From Isoetes taiwanensis (lineage: Eukaryota; Streptophyta; Lycopodiopsida; Isoetales; Isoetaceae), in NCBI GenBank assembly GCA_021234155.1, contig JAJEKV010000036.1:13343426-13407425 (forward strand): a stretch of DNA of 64,000 nucleotides, written 5' to 3'. The notes beneath the pieces were generated by a model that made no database searches, was not told the DNA's origin, and saw nothing but the letters and a program-made list of their open reading frames with translations. Numbering within the stretch: the stretch's first letter is position 1; each line of letters opens with the position of its first letter. Positions 36,828 to 45,318 of this stretch are shown piece by piece. The position numbers and the translations under genes are program-made.

Positions 36828-37345
36828 TCACTCAGAAGATGGCAGCTGAATATCAAGGTTAGCCGTTGGGCACATTTTTTTGCAACCGTTCCAAGTATCT
36901 TGGCAGCAGTAGTAGTCTTTACCAGTTTCACACTTATAAATGCATCCCCAATAATTCTCGAGGCAACAACGGTAATCCACTCCAACGATGCATAACTGTT
37001 GGCAACCATTACCATTTTGTATACAACACGCCCAATTCTTATCGCTGTCACAATATTGTTTGCATTGCCCTATACCGTTTACGAGGCAACAGTAGGAATC
37101 ACCCACTAAAACAAATGAATGGAAATGAGTAATAAGCTAGATTTGGAAGGAAAATGAAAAGAGAAGTATATTTACCGACCTTTGTTGGAGCTATTGTAGT
37201 TGCCTAAGACGGTCGTGAAGCCAGAATCATTGGATTCTGTAGATTCAGATTTGGAATTCATGATTCTACTTGCATCAACAAGAGAGGCAGAAATCATGCA
37301 CAACATTAACATCACAATCATCTTCTTGGTAGCACTAAAAGCCAT
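36828..37345 (-). CDS. Secreted peptide with four tandem 20-residue Cys-rich repeats
   Basis: There are two exons: 37,345-37,180 and 37,105-36,828. They are separated by a 74-base GT-AG intron (AAAG|GTCGGT, TTTTAG|TG) and give 147 residues. The start MAFSATKK sits about 45 bases after a minus-strand TATAAAA box. A signal peptide (IVMLMLCMISASLVDA) is followed by a Ser/Asn-rich spacer and then four consecutive repeats of pattern CC-x6(7)-C-x3-C. They end GQCKQYC, GNGCQQLC, YWGCIYKC and WNGCKKMC, with Tyr or Trp before most CC pairs. The 16 cysteines suggest a disulfide-rich extracellular peptide. I recognise no known family (not a defensin, snakin, LTP or hevein pattern). The donor is weak, but it is the only one that keeps the frame with this acceptor. 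Confidence 0.72.
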
Positions 37346-37389
37346 CTCACAAACTTTTCTTCTTCTGCTTCTCTTGTCCAAGGGCTTGC

Positions 37390-37490
37390 TTTTATAGGCT
37401 CATACAGCTTTGCAATGCCATGCCATGCCATGCCATGCCATGCCATGCCGTAGGGCCCGCCCTTGTATTATCGTATGTAAATTATACAAC
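37390..37490 (-). promoter_or_regulatory. Promoter of the Cys-rich peptide gene with (GGCAT)n tract
   Basis: On minus the order is ACAAGTTGTATAATTTACA (about 37,496-37,478), then GGCAT repeated about six times (37,450-37,418), TGCAAAGCTG, and TATAAAA (37,396-37,390). The same blocks recur in the flanking duplicated units, where the pentamer is not expanded. The TATA position supports the chosen ATG. Confidence 0.55.
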
Positions 37491-37653
37491 TTGTTGTCGA
37501 AGGGTAGAATTGGTCGATGATTGTATATACTTAGATAAGACAAAATTTGATATAAATATATTTAAGAGATAAGATCAATAGTGACTGTTTGAAATTGGGA
37601 TACTTAAGAGATATGCTCAATGGCATTTGTTTCCGTTATCGGTTGAACTACTT

Positions 37654-37890
37654 AGGAGCAATACTTAGCAGTTTCTAGTTCCTTAAACCAAAGCTGCTCT
37701 CGAGGATCTGACTGTTGGCAACCATTGCATGAACCTAATGTTAAATTAAGAATCCGTCGCCATCACATTTTAACACCATAATTAGTGCATCAGTGTAGAT
37801 TATCACGATAACCACCCCATTCAAATCCAATTGTTGTTGATCAGTAGCAGATTCTACCATCACACTTCTTGAGCATAGGCATAAGCAAAC
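37654..37890 (-). pseudogene. Decayed paralogue module 1 of the Cys-rich locus
   Basis: It shares the 16-base word ACTGTTGGCAACCATT (plus strand) with exon 2 of the intact gene. On minus that word encodes NGCQQ in both. A promoter-like block follows at higher coordinates. Stops interrupt every frame. Confidence 0.4.
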
Positions 37891-38735
37891 TTTTTTTTTT
37901 TTTAAATCTTATAGCTATGCAATGCCATGGAGTGGGGACCTCATTTATACCTTCGCCATATGTAAATTATAAAGTTTGTTTAGTGGTGGTGTTATAAGAA
38001 ATTACAATACGATTTGCAAGGGTGATATGCATGTTGTAAAGTTCTATGTCATTAAACAATTCAGCTAGATGGTTGGGTAGGAAATCGTGGCAAATGCATC
38101 ATCGTAGACGAAGAGGACAACCCTCTGCATTAAAGGGGATGAACCAACATGCCTTTTGCCATTTTCTCTGTGCTTGCCGTCTCTCTTTTACCATTATCTG
38201 TAAATTATACAACTTGTTGTCTATAAGTGCAAGTGGTTGATGCAATTGTAAAACAAAATTTGAGAACTCTTTGAACTGGGGCAGTTGAACTAGGAACTTA
38301 TCGCCCCCTTTTTGTATTTTATTTAAATCATATAACTTGGCAATGCCATGGGGTGGGGGCCTCCTTTGTATGTTACGTGTAAATTATGCAGCTTGTTTGG
38401 TGGTGGTGGTGTAAGAAATTACAATCAACTTGCAAGGAAGATATATGTTATTAAAACAATGTAGGCTAGATGGTTCTGTGGGGAATCGTGATAAATACAT
38501 CACTATAGATGAAGAGGACAACCCTATGCATTAAGGGGGGATGAATTAATGGGCCTTTTATGTGGTTGCTGCCACTTCCTCTGACCTCGGATGTAAACTA
38601 TACAACTTGTTGTCTATGGATGTAAGTGGTTGATGCAATTGTATGAAACAAAAGTTAGAAACTGTTTGAACTGGGGCTCAGTGGCAACTGTTTGAACTGG
38701 GGCTCAATGGCAATTGTTTGAACTGGGGCGGTTGA

Positions 38736-38985
38736 ACTAGAAGGAATACTTAATAGTTTTTTTATTTTCATAAATCACAACCGATCTTGAAGATCTTTTG
38801 GATTTGGTTGTTGGCATCCATCGCATCAACCTGATGTTAAAATAAAAAAACCATTGCCATCACAGATTATCACGATAATCAATGCACGAGTGTGGATTAT
38901 CACGATAACCACCCAAAGCAAATGCAGCCGTGGTTGATCCAATCTAGTAGCACATCCTACCGTCAATCTTTTTACGCATGGAGAC
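38736..38985 (-). pseudogene. Decayed paralogue module 2
   Basis: It is homologous to module 1. It has CCGTCAATCTTTT and GTTGGCATCCAT blocks and two TTATCACGATAA words. Stops and small indels remove any open frame. Confidence 0.35.
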
Positions 38986-39180
38986 ACTTGGGCCCTTTAC
39001 AGGCATAACGCCCTCCTAATGAAGCTTAGATAGTGCCTTTGGGTAACCAAAAAGTCATTATTATTATGACAAAATTTGATATATATACTTAAGAGATAAG
39101 ATCAATGGTAACTGTTTGAAATTGGGATATTTAAGAGATATGCTCAATGGCAATTGTTTTCATTATCGGTTGAAATACCT

Positions 39181-39430
39181 AGGAGCAATACTTAGCAGTT
39201 TTCTAGTTCCTTAAACCAAAGCTGCTCTCGAAGATTATTTGGATCTGACTGTTGGCAAACATTGCATGAACCTAGTGTTAAAACAAAGAATCCGTTGCCA
39301 TCATATATTATCACCATAATTAGTGCATCAGTGTAGATTATCACGATAACCACCCCATTCAAATCCATTTGTTGTTGATCAGTAGCAGATTCTACCATCA
39401 ATCTTCTCGAGCATAGGCATAAGCAAACCC
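39181..39430 (-). pseudogene. Decayed paralogue module 3
   Basis: This is the closest copy to module 1, about 1.53 kb away. It keeps a 69-residue frame ending GSCNVCQQSDPNNLREQLWF on minus. The CxxCQQ part aligns with the GCQQ turn of the intact gene, but the rest does not. Confidence 0.35.
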
Positions 39431-40249
39431 TTTTTTTTTTTTTTTAATAGCTATGCAATGCCATGGAGTGGGGACCTTATTTATACCTTCATCATATGTA
39501 AATTATAAAGCTTGTTTAGTGGTGTCGTTATAAGAAATTACAATACGATTTGCAAGGGAGATATGCATGTTGCAGAGATCTATGTCGTTAAACAATGCAT
39601 CTAGATGGTTGGGTAGGGAATCATGGCAAATGCATCATCATAGACGAAGAGGACAACCCTCTGCATTAGGGGGATGAACCAACATGCCTTTTTCCATTTT
39701 CTCTGTGTTTGCCACCTCCCTTTTACCATTATCTTTAAATTATACAACTTGTTGTCTATAGATGCAAGTGGTTGATGCAATTGTATAAAACAAAATTTGA
39801 GAATTGTTTGAACTGGGGCAGTTGAACTAGGAACCCACCACCCTCCTTTTTTATTTTATTTAAATCATACAACTTGGCAATGCCATGGGGTGGGGGCATC
39901 CTTTATACCTTACGTGTAAAGTATGCAACTTGTTTGGTGGTGGTGGTATTGTAAGAAATCACAGTCAACTTGCAAGGAAGATATATGTCATTAAAACAAT
40001 GTAGGCCAGATGGTTGGGTAGGGAATCGTGGCAAATACATCACCATAGACGAAGAGGACAGCCCTATGCATTAAGGGGGGATGAACCAATGGGCCTTTTA
40101 TGTGGTTGCTGCCACTTCCTCTGACCACCATCTGTAAATTATACAACTTGTTGTCTATAAATGTAAGTGGTTGATGCAATTGTATGAAACAAAAGTTAGA
40201 AACTGTTTGAACTGGGTCTCAATGGCAACTGTTTGAATTGGGGCGGTTG

Positions 40250-40475
40250 AACTAGGAGGAATACTTAGTAGTTTTCTTATTTCCATAAACCACAAGCGCT
40301 CTTAAAGATTTTTTGGATCTGGTCGTTGGCAGCCATTGCATCAACCTGATGTTAAAATAAAAAATCCATTGCCATCACAGATTATCATGATAATCAATGC
40401 ATGAGTGGCACCCAAATCAAATCCAGCCGTGGTTGATCCAATCTAGTAGCACATCCTACCGTCAATCTTTTCGTA
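40250..40475 (-). pseudogene. Decayed paralogue module 4
   Basis: It matches module 2 most closely and carries GTTGGCAGCCATTGC and CCGTCAATCTTTTC. It ends the duplicated cluster. Confidence 0.35.
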
Positions 40476-40483
40476 ATATGAAA

Positions 40484-40511
40484 CCGCCATGGGGAGGAAT
40501 TTCCATGGCGG
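40484..40511. repeat. CCGCCATGG hairpin
   Basis: CCGCCATGG, a ten-base loop, then CCATGGCGG. It marks the end of the duplicated cluster. Confidence 0.7.
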
Positions 40512-42107
40512 AAACTCCGACACGTGGCAGTCTGATTACGTAATCAAATGGGGATTTTAACACTAATATTATTATATAACGTGGCGATTTGATTACGTAA
40601 CCTATTTTAACATGTTATAACACGTTATCTAACCCTCTTATAACATGTTATGCAACTTATAACAAGCCTATTTTAATTTTCCAGCATGGTTGTAACCTTC
40701 GGTCATATAGTTATAACAAAACAATTTCCTTTTTGTAATATTTGAGTAACAAAATTTTGTCAATATCATAGTTAATGCCTCTATGCGTTAATTTTTTTTA
40801 TGGTCCATTAGATGATGGTATGATGTCTAGAATATGCCAGATCAAGGGCAAGGCATTTTACAACTCACACCCCCGTATAGCACAACGCTCCCCATACGCC
40901 GTACACAGGTATAAAAATACATCTGGGAATCAGAAATACAGTGCCATGAACCATTGGCAGGAGAACCAAAAAAGGTGAGGCTGGGATTGCCAAGAACCCC
41001 CGTAGATGCCATCGCAGGCCTTGAGCTGAGGCAGGCCGCCCAGGTGCCTGCATGGCCTCCATCGCCTTCTCCATCCGTGGTCCGGCCGCCTCCATCGGGC
41101 TGCTCTTAGCAGCCCCCGTGAACAAAAAGCCCTGCTATTTTCGACCATGCAAGCGCATCATGCCATAACCAAAAAAAAAAAAAAACCTCCCTCTTTTTCG
41201 GCCAACCTACGCAAGAATCTTAGGAAAGAGAAATTTTGGCGACGTATTTAGGTCTTTTTGTGACATCTACATGTCGATTTTATGATCACATATATAATAC
41301 CATTGTCAAATTTGTGTCCAAATCATATGTCATTTTGTGGCAATTCTACATTCAAATTTTGTCATTTTTCTCTCTTCATTAATAGATCATATTACTTAAA
41401 AAAAAAAAAAGCATTTTTGGGAATTGAACCCAGACAAATCCATTCAGCATCTCCAAAATGCATGGTAAGCAAACGATTGAGCATTTAGCTAATAGGAACT
41501 TCCAAACAATAGTATCGCAACACCTCACTTAATCCTGCCATGTATTCAGCTGACATGATGCAGCCCTGCAACAAGTTCAGAATTCCATCACAAAAAGGAG
41601 CCTTCTCAACCTTTCTGATCAATCACAGATAAGATTTGTTTTAGTATTGTACTTAGTCGGTCATATATAATAACACTGTAAGCAAACAAATCCATTTGTT
41701 GATATAATTTGCACTTAAAGTCTTAGAACAAAATATATACTCCCTAAGTATAAGGTTCCTCGGGAAAGGGAGTGCAGACAGATGCATTACTAAGCCTACT
41801 TAAAAGCACTAAAGTCATACAAATTAGATCGGCATGCATGTAACTTTTTTCTTGTATAGCACTTCTATCATTTATTATTACAACCTCAAAATTTCTAAAT
41901 ACCTGGGCAGCTTGTGTACCAACCTTTAGTGTACAATGTTGAAGTAGTCTAGCACTTTTTTGTTACCTAGCATTTTTTGTAGTCGCAACACCGGAAGGAA
42001 AAACCTATTATTGCAACATTCTGCCCTCACAATTTAAATATTGCAAGTTAAGGGAATATTGAATACGATTAGTATTGAAGGGAACTGGATACATATTATA
42101 AACATAC
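40512..42107. other. Mostly non-genic; tRNA-like remnant near 41.4 kb
   Basis: On minus, GGGTTCAATTCCC (about 41,432-41,420) followed by a T-run resembles a tRNA T-arm and pol III terminator. No cloverleaf is convincing. An Ala/Met-rich frame at 41,125-40,865 (minus) shows no family. The remaining exons of the PurE gene, expected here, were not found. Confidence 0.35.
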
Positions 42108-42548
42108 CTGCATACTTTTACTGGAACGCCAAATGACAGGAAGTGCAGTAAGGTATACAACCATTCCTATATCAAATATGTAAGGTTAAGCAATTGGAAT
42201 GTGTTAAGCAATATGCTAAACCATAGGAATATGTTAAATTCAAGATAATAATAGTTCACCTGGCAAGTGGGCTGCACCTCTTGCTCCTGCAATTATGACT
42301 TGAATACCTCTGCTTGATGCGCCTTGCGCATACTCAACCATAAATAAACGAGTACGATGAGTTGAAACAACTTTGATCTGCAGATCCATATGCATAATAC
42401 AAATTCATCAACAAGCTCAGTTGAAAAATCTCACAAGAGGATTGCATAGAAGACAACCTCATAAGGTATATCGAACATCTCTAATACCACTGCAGCTTCT
42501 TTCATCAAGGAAGGTCTGAATCTAATCCCATGATAATTTCCACTTTTG
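42108..42548 (-). pseudogene. AIR carboxylase (PurE domain) pseudogene, three exons
   Basis: The exons on minus are 42,548-42,458, 42,377-42,260 and 42,166-42,108, all with GT-AG borders. They encode VEIIMGLDSDLP, MKEAAVVLEMFDIPYE, then [35 protein letters not shown] and GMVVYLTALPVI. This is the PurE part of plant phosphoribosylaminoimidazole carboxylase (purine synthesis, plastid). Conserved sites are altered: GSDSD to GLDSD, SAHRTP to STHRTR and AGAGGAAH to AGARGAAH. One-base frameshifts occur after DLP and after LPVI. The intron phases still match, so this is a decayed genomic copy and not a retrocopy. The rest of the domain and the PurK half are missing or unrecognisable. A LINE-derived insertion lies just upstream. 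Confidence 0.8.
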
Positions 42549-42860
42549 CTGCCATGACTTCAAAATGTCAGATATCAAGCAGCAAAGTCGATTTAACTTT
42601 CCAAGAGCATTTTATAAGTTTAAGCGATTTTAGTAATCTGAAGAAGTATAAGAGCATAAACATAACAAATAAAGGCTCATGGGGGCGACCGAATAAAATT
42701 TTTTTTTGGGCGCTGTGATGGCCGCCATGTAGGGCTTCGACGTAGTTTTCTTCATAACTCAGGGCTCGGGTGTCAGATTCGCGTGTTCTTTAGTGCGTTG
42801 GAAAGCTAGAGATGTGAGCTTTCCATTGGTGTATAACTCATACAGTTTTGTTGTGTCTAT

Positions 42861-43388
42861 TTGGGCCGGAATTGGAGTTTAAAGATTTTGGCTACCATGG
42901 CAAACTCTAGTTTGCTAGCTTCCAGAACACGTTCGTCAGCCAAGAAAGTGGTAGGTGATGCTTCTGCTTCTTCTTTTGCGCATGATATGAATTCTCCTTT
43001 GTCGCTTCCTAATTTACCTGATAATTCTCGCCTCAATCCTCTTGCTTTTGATCCTTCTCTTGTTAATATGAGTACAAGCTTGCATCACTTTCCCCCTCTA
43101 TCTAAATCTGCACCTTTGTCTACTTCTCAAGTAGAGACCACTGTAAATACTTCTATTGTTGCTTCTGCCTCCTTTGTGTCTGCTTTTGCTGGGTGTGTAT
43201 CTGCTCCTTCTGCTCCGTGGAGTTCTTCTGATGTTGTGGCTAGAGCATCTTCTACACGATTTAGCGATTGGATCAAACGTGATTTGACATCCAGTGTGCA
43301 ATCTGCTCGTGTTTCTGCTGCATTGAATATTATGTTACAGAATAACAATAAAGAATTGAGCTCGTATCTAAATGAATTACAAGCATAA
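42861..43388 (+). CDS. LINE ORF1-like N-terminal part
   Basis: This 175-residue frame is Ser/Thr/Pro-rich (SRTRSSAKKVVGDASASS, then NPLAFDPSLVNMSTSL). It ends with a more ordered segment, DWIKRDLTSSVQSARVSAAL. The composition fits the N-terminus of plant L1 ORF1 proteins, which bind RNA. It stops at ELQA and the continuation is frameshifted. Confidence 0.5.
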   Translation: MGRNWSLKILATMANSSLLASRTRSSAKKVVGDASASSFAHDMNSPLSLPNLPDNSRLNPLAFDPSLVNMSTSLHHFPPLSKSAPLSTSQVETTVNTSIVASASFVSAFAGCVSAPSAPWSSSDVVARASSTRFSDWIKRDLTSSVQSARVSAALNIMLQNNNKELSSYLNELQA

Positions 43389-43767
43389 GATGACTGTATG
43401 GATGTTCAGTTGCCTCCTGAGGGTGTATTCTATGAGGCACAATAGTGTTCAAATGCTTTTACACAGGTTGGCCTACCGGTTGTCGAAATTGATCATAATG
43501 CTCATTTGCAGTGTGTTCACAACCTTGTGTCTCATGCAGTTGTTTGCCATTTCACTGGACAGTTTTTGGATCTCAGGAGGGTTGGACTCTGGCTAAAACA
43601 TCACCTTCAGAGGCTGGGTCTCCCTCATTCTAAAGGTTTTGGATAAAGATAATAATTTCTTCCTGGTCATGTTTGACTCTTCACTTGCAGTTGACAGGCT
43701 TGTGGAGCGTGGTGTTGATCCTCTTTGGGGACATTATCTTCTATATTAGGTTTATTCTCCTGGATTC

Positions 43768-44286
43768 TTGCCAAGTACGTCTGGTGCATTGCGCATGCCT
43801 TGTTGGCTTGCCTTAGAGGATTTTCCACTAGAACTGCAAGTTTCTGATTTTATGATTGCTATTGCCAATGGATTGGGGATGCATCTTGCCCATTCTATTG
43901 TTAATGGTCCTCAAATTTGTGTATCTCTTCTGGTTCGAGGCCCACAGCTCTACCTGTGTTCTCAGTTGTCCATGAAGAAGCGCAAGATCATCGCGTCCAT
44001 TCAAATTGGGGCCCACCATCTTCGGCTTGAGACGGGTCGGTGGGTTGGAGAGCCGTGCCAGGACAGGCTTTGTCAGTGTTTCCCGCTGGGGGTTGTTGAG
44101 GATGAAAGCCATGCCTTCCAGAGCTGTCCAGCCTATAGTCAGATTCGGGCTCGCTACATTCTCTTGGTGCGACCTGGTCTGCCCCTGCACGAGCTACTCA
44201 GTACGCCGTCAGTCCGATCCCTTGGCTCCTACCTCCAGGAGGTTTTGGATCTACGGACTCACCTCTGCCCCCGGGCGCCTACCTGA
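43768..44286 (+). pseudogene. Fused ORF1 DUF4283-like segment and LINE ORF2 C-terminus
   Basis: Residues 1-60 (MPCWLALEDFPLELQVSDFMIAIA... and GPQICVSLL) resemble the DUF4283 region of plant LINE ORF1. Abruptly the frame becomes ORF2 C-terminal: KKRKIIASIQIGAHHLRLETGRW, a Cys pair, then EDESHAFQSCPAYSQIR, equivalent to the zinc-finger end of the ORF at 50,170-51,789. This is a nested-insertion or template-switch junction within a fortuitous open frame, not a functional fusion. Confidence 0.6.
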
Positions 44287-44395
44287 GGTGCCGGGAATTC
44301 ATGTGTATATGTATATTTGTACAGCTGCCAGCAGGCTTGTTGCTGCGATGGTTTTTCCCTTCTAAGGGGGAGTTTTTTAATCCGGGTAGCAACGG

Positions 44396-44475
44396 GCTTG
44401 CTGCACCCGTGTAATTTGGGTCCCATAGGCCGATTGGCCTCCGCTGACGATAAAAAAGCCTTCCTTCCTTCTTTC
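44396..44475 (+). mobile_element. 3' end of an inner LINE with CCTT tail
   Basis: GGGTCCCATAGGCC and TGACGATAAAAAA precede (CCTT)n and match the LINE terminus at 24.9 kb. Downstream the outer ORF1 resumes. TTTGT-TCT-like words flank it (near 43,917 and 44,481), a possible degenerate target duplication. Confidence 0.5.
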
Positions 44476-44503
44476 CTACTTTGTTTCTATTCCTTAGTCG
44501 GTA

Positions 44504-45091
44504 GTGGTCAAAAGTGGTCCACTTTTTTTCAAATACAAAGTACGTCTGCTTAATGGACCCAAGCTTGCCAAGATGTTTCCCAATATTGAGGCTTTCGCTA
44601 CTTACAGGTCCAGGCATACTTTTGTCTCTATGTCCCCAACTGCTCCTATCCCATGTCACATAGCATCCACTTCACTTGAATGTCATGTTGTATCATCTTC
44701 TTCCTCATCTGCCTCTGCAATAGTTAATCTGCCAGTATTACCAGCCTCTGTGCCTTCTTCTTTAGCTATTTCCACACTATCGCCTTCTTCTATTGCATCT
44801 CTGTCTCAGTCTATATCAGTAGACCCTCCTAATGAGGATCAACACTCTCGTCCTCAGGACATTGCTCAGAAGCAAGAATTATTGGAAGAAGGATGGTCTA
44901 CTCCATGCCTGAAGAAACTTGCACGTCGCAAAAATAGCTCGGCTTCTCGATCTGCGTTGGTTCACTCTGTAGCTCCAATATCTGCTATGATTGTTACAGT
45001 GGATGTCCCTTATTCAATGGCATTGAGACACCAGGGAGCAGATCAAGTTGCTGTTAATGATTCTATGGATGTGGAAGTTCGACCTGTTTAA
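44504..45091 (+). CDS. LINE ORF1-like C-terminal part
   Basis: This 195-residue frame starts within KVRLLNGPKLAKMFPNI and passes through a long Ser/Ala/Pro region. It ends ELLEEGWSTPCLKKLARRK with a basic patch, as plant LINE ORF1 often does before ORF2. Here no ORF2 follows, only a 3' UTR and poly-A at 45,292. The ATG at 44,504 is incidental and the true frame began upstream of the inner insertion. Confidence 0.5.
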   Translation: MVKSGPLFFKYKVRLLNGPKLAKMFPNIEAFATYRSRHTFVSMSPTAPIPCHIASTSLECHVVSSSSSSASAIVNLPVLPASVPSSLAISTLSPSSIASLSQSISVDPPNEDQHSRPQDIAQKQELLEEGWSTPCLKKLARRKNSSASRSALVHSVAPISAMIVTVDVPYSMALRHQGADQVAVNDSMDVEVRPV

Positions 45092-45318
45092 AGTAACTTT
45101 TTTAAAAACATGATTATATATTATTCTTCTCTTTGTAGGAGAGGAAAATAGTGTGAACTGCATTATATTGTCATGCTTAGACGGGTAGCCCTGCTCAGTT
45201 GGATCTGATTGTCCGCTGGATTTTTTATTCCTGTCTCTGCATTGTATTATGTATTATGTTAGAGTGTTATTAATAAAGTCTGACGTTCTTCAAAAAAAAA
45301 AAACAAATAAAGGCTCAT

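Larger units (their letters stand above)
35980..40480. repeat. Tandemly duplicated locus around the Cys-rich peptide gene
   Basis: The word TGTAAATTATACAACTTG or a close variant occurs about twelve times, near 36,040, 36,264, 36,525, 37,478, 37,965, 38,198, 38,386, 38,592, 39,497, 39,731, 39,918 and 40,132. CAATGCCATGG(A/G)GTGGGG occurs near 36,486, 37,919, 38,341, 39,457 and 39,880. A higher-order unit of about 1.5 kb runs 37,650-39,160 and repeats at 39,180-40,480. In the coding copy these words lie just upstream of the gene on minus, so the array looks like repeated duplication of a gene plus its promoter, with most coding copies lost. Confidence 0.8.
42664..45318 (+). mobile_element. LINE-derived insertion with 17-bp target duplication
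   Basis: AACAAATAAAGGCTCAT flanks the insertion perfectly at 42,664-42,680 and 45,302-45,318. The element starts with a G-run, GGGGGCGACC, and ends in poly-A after TAATAAAG, as expected of LINE retrotransposition on plus. It contains ORF1-like parts (42,861-43,388; 43,768-43,940; 44,504-45,091) but no reverse-transcriptase core. A short C-terminal RT tail (about 43,970-44,280) and a LINE 3' end at 44,455 sit in the middle and look like a nested second LINE. The outer element therefore appears to carry ORF1 only. Confidence 0.85.

Noticed and set aside
37200-37397. 65-residue plus-strand frame opposite the Cys-peptide exon 1
   Set aside because: Antisense shadow; the minus strand has signal peptide, TATA and splice sites.
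41410-41500. Functional tRNA on minus
   Set aside because: Only a T-arm-like GGGTTCAATTCCC and a T-run; acceptor and D-arm pairing are not found.
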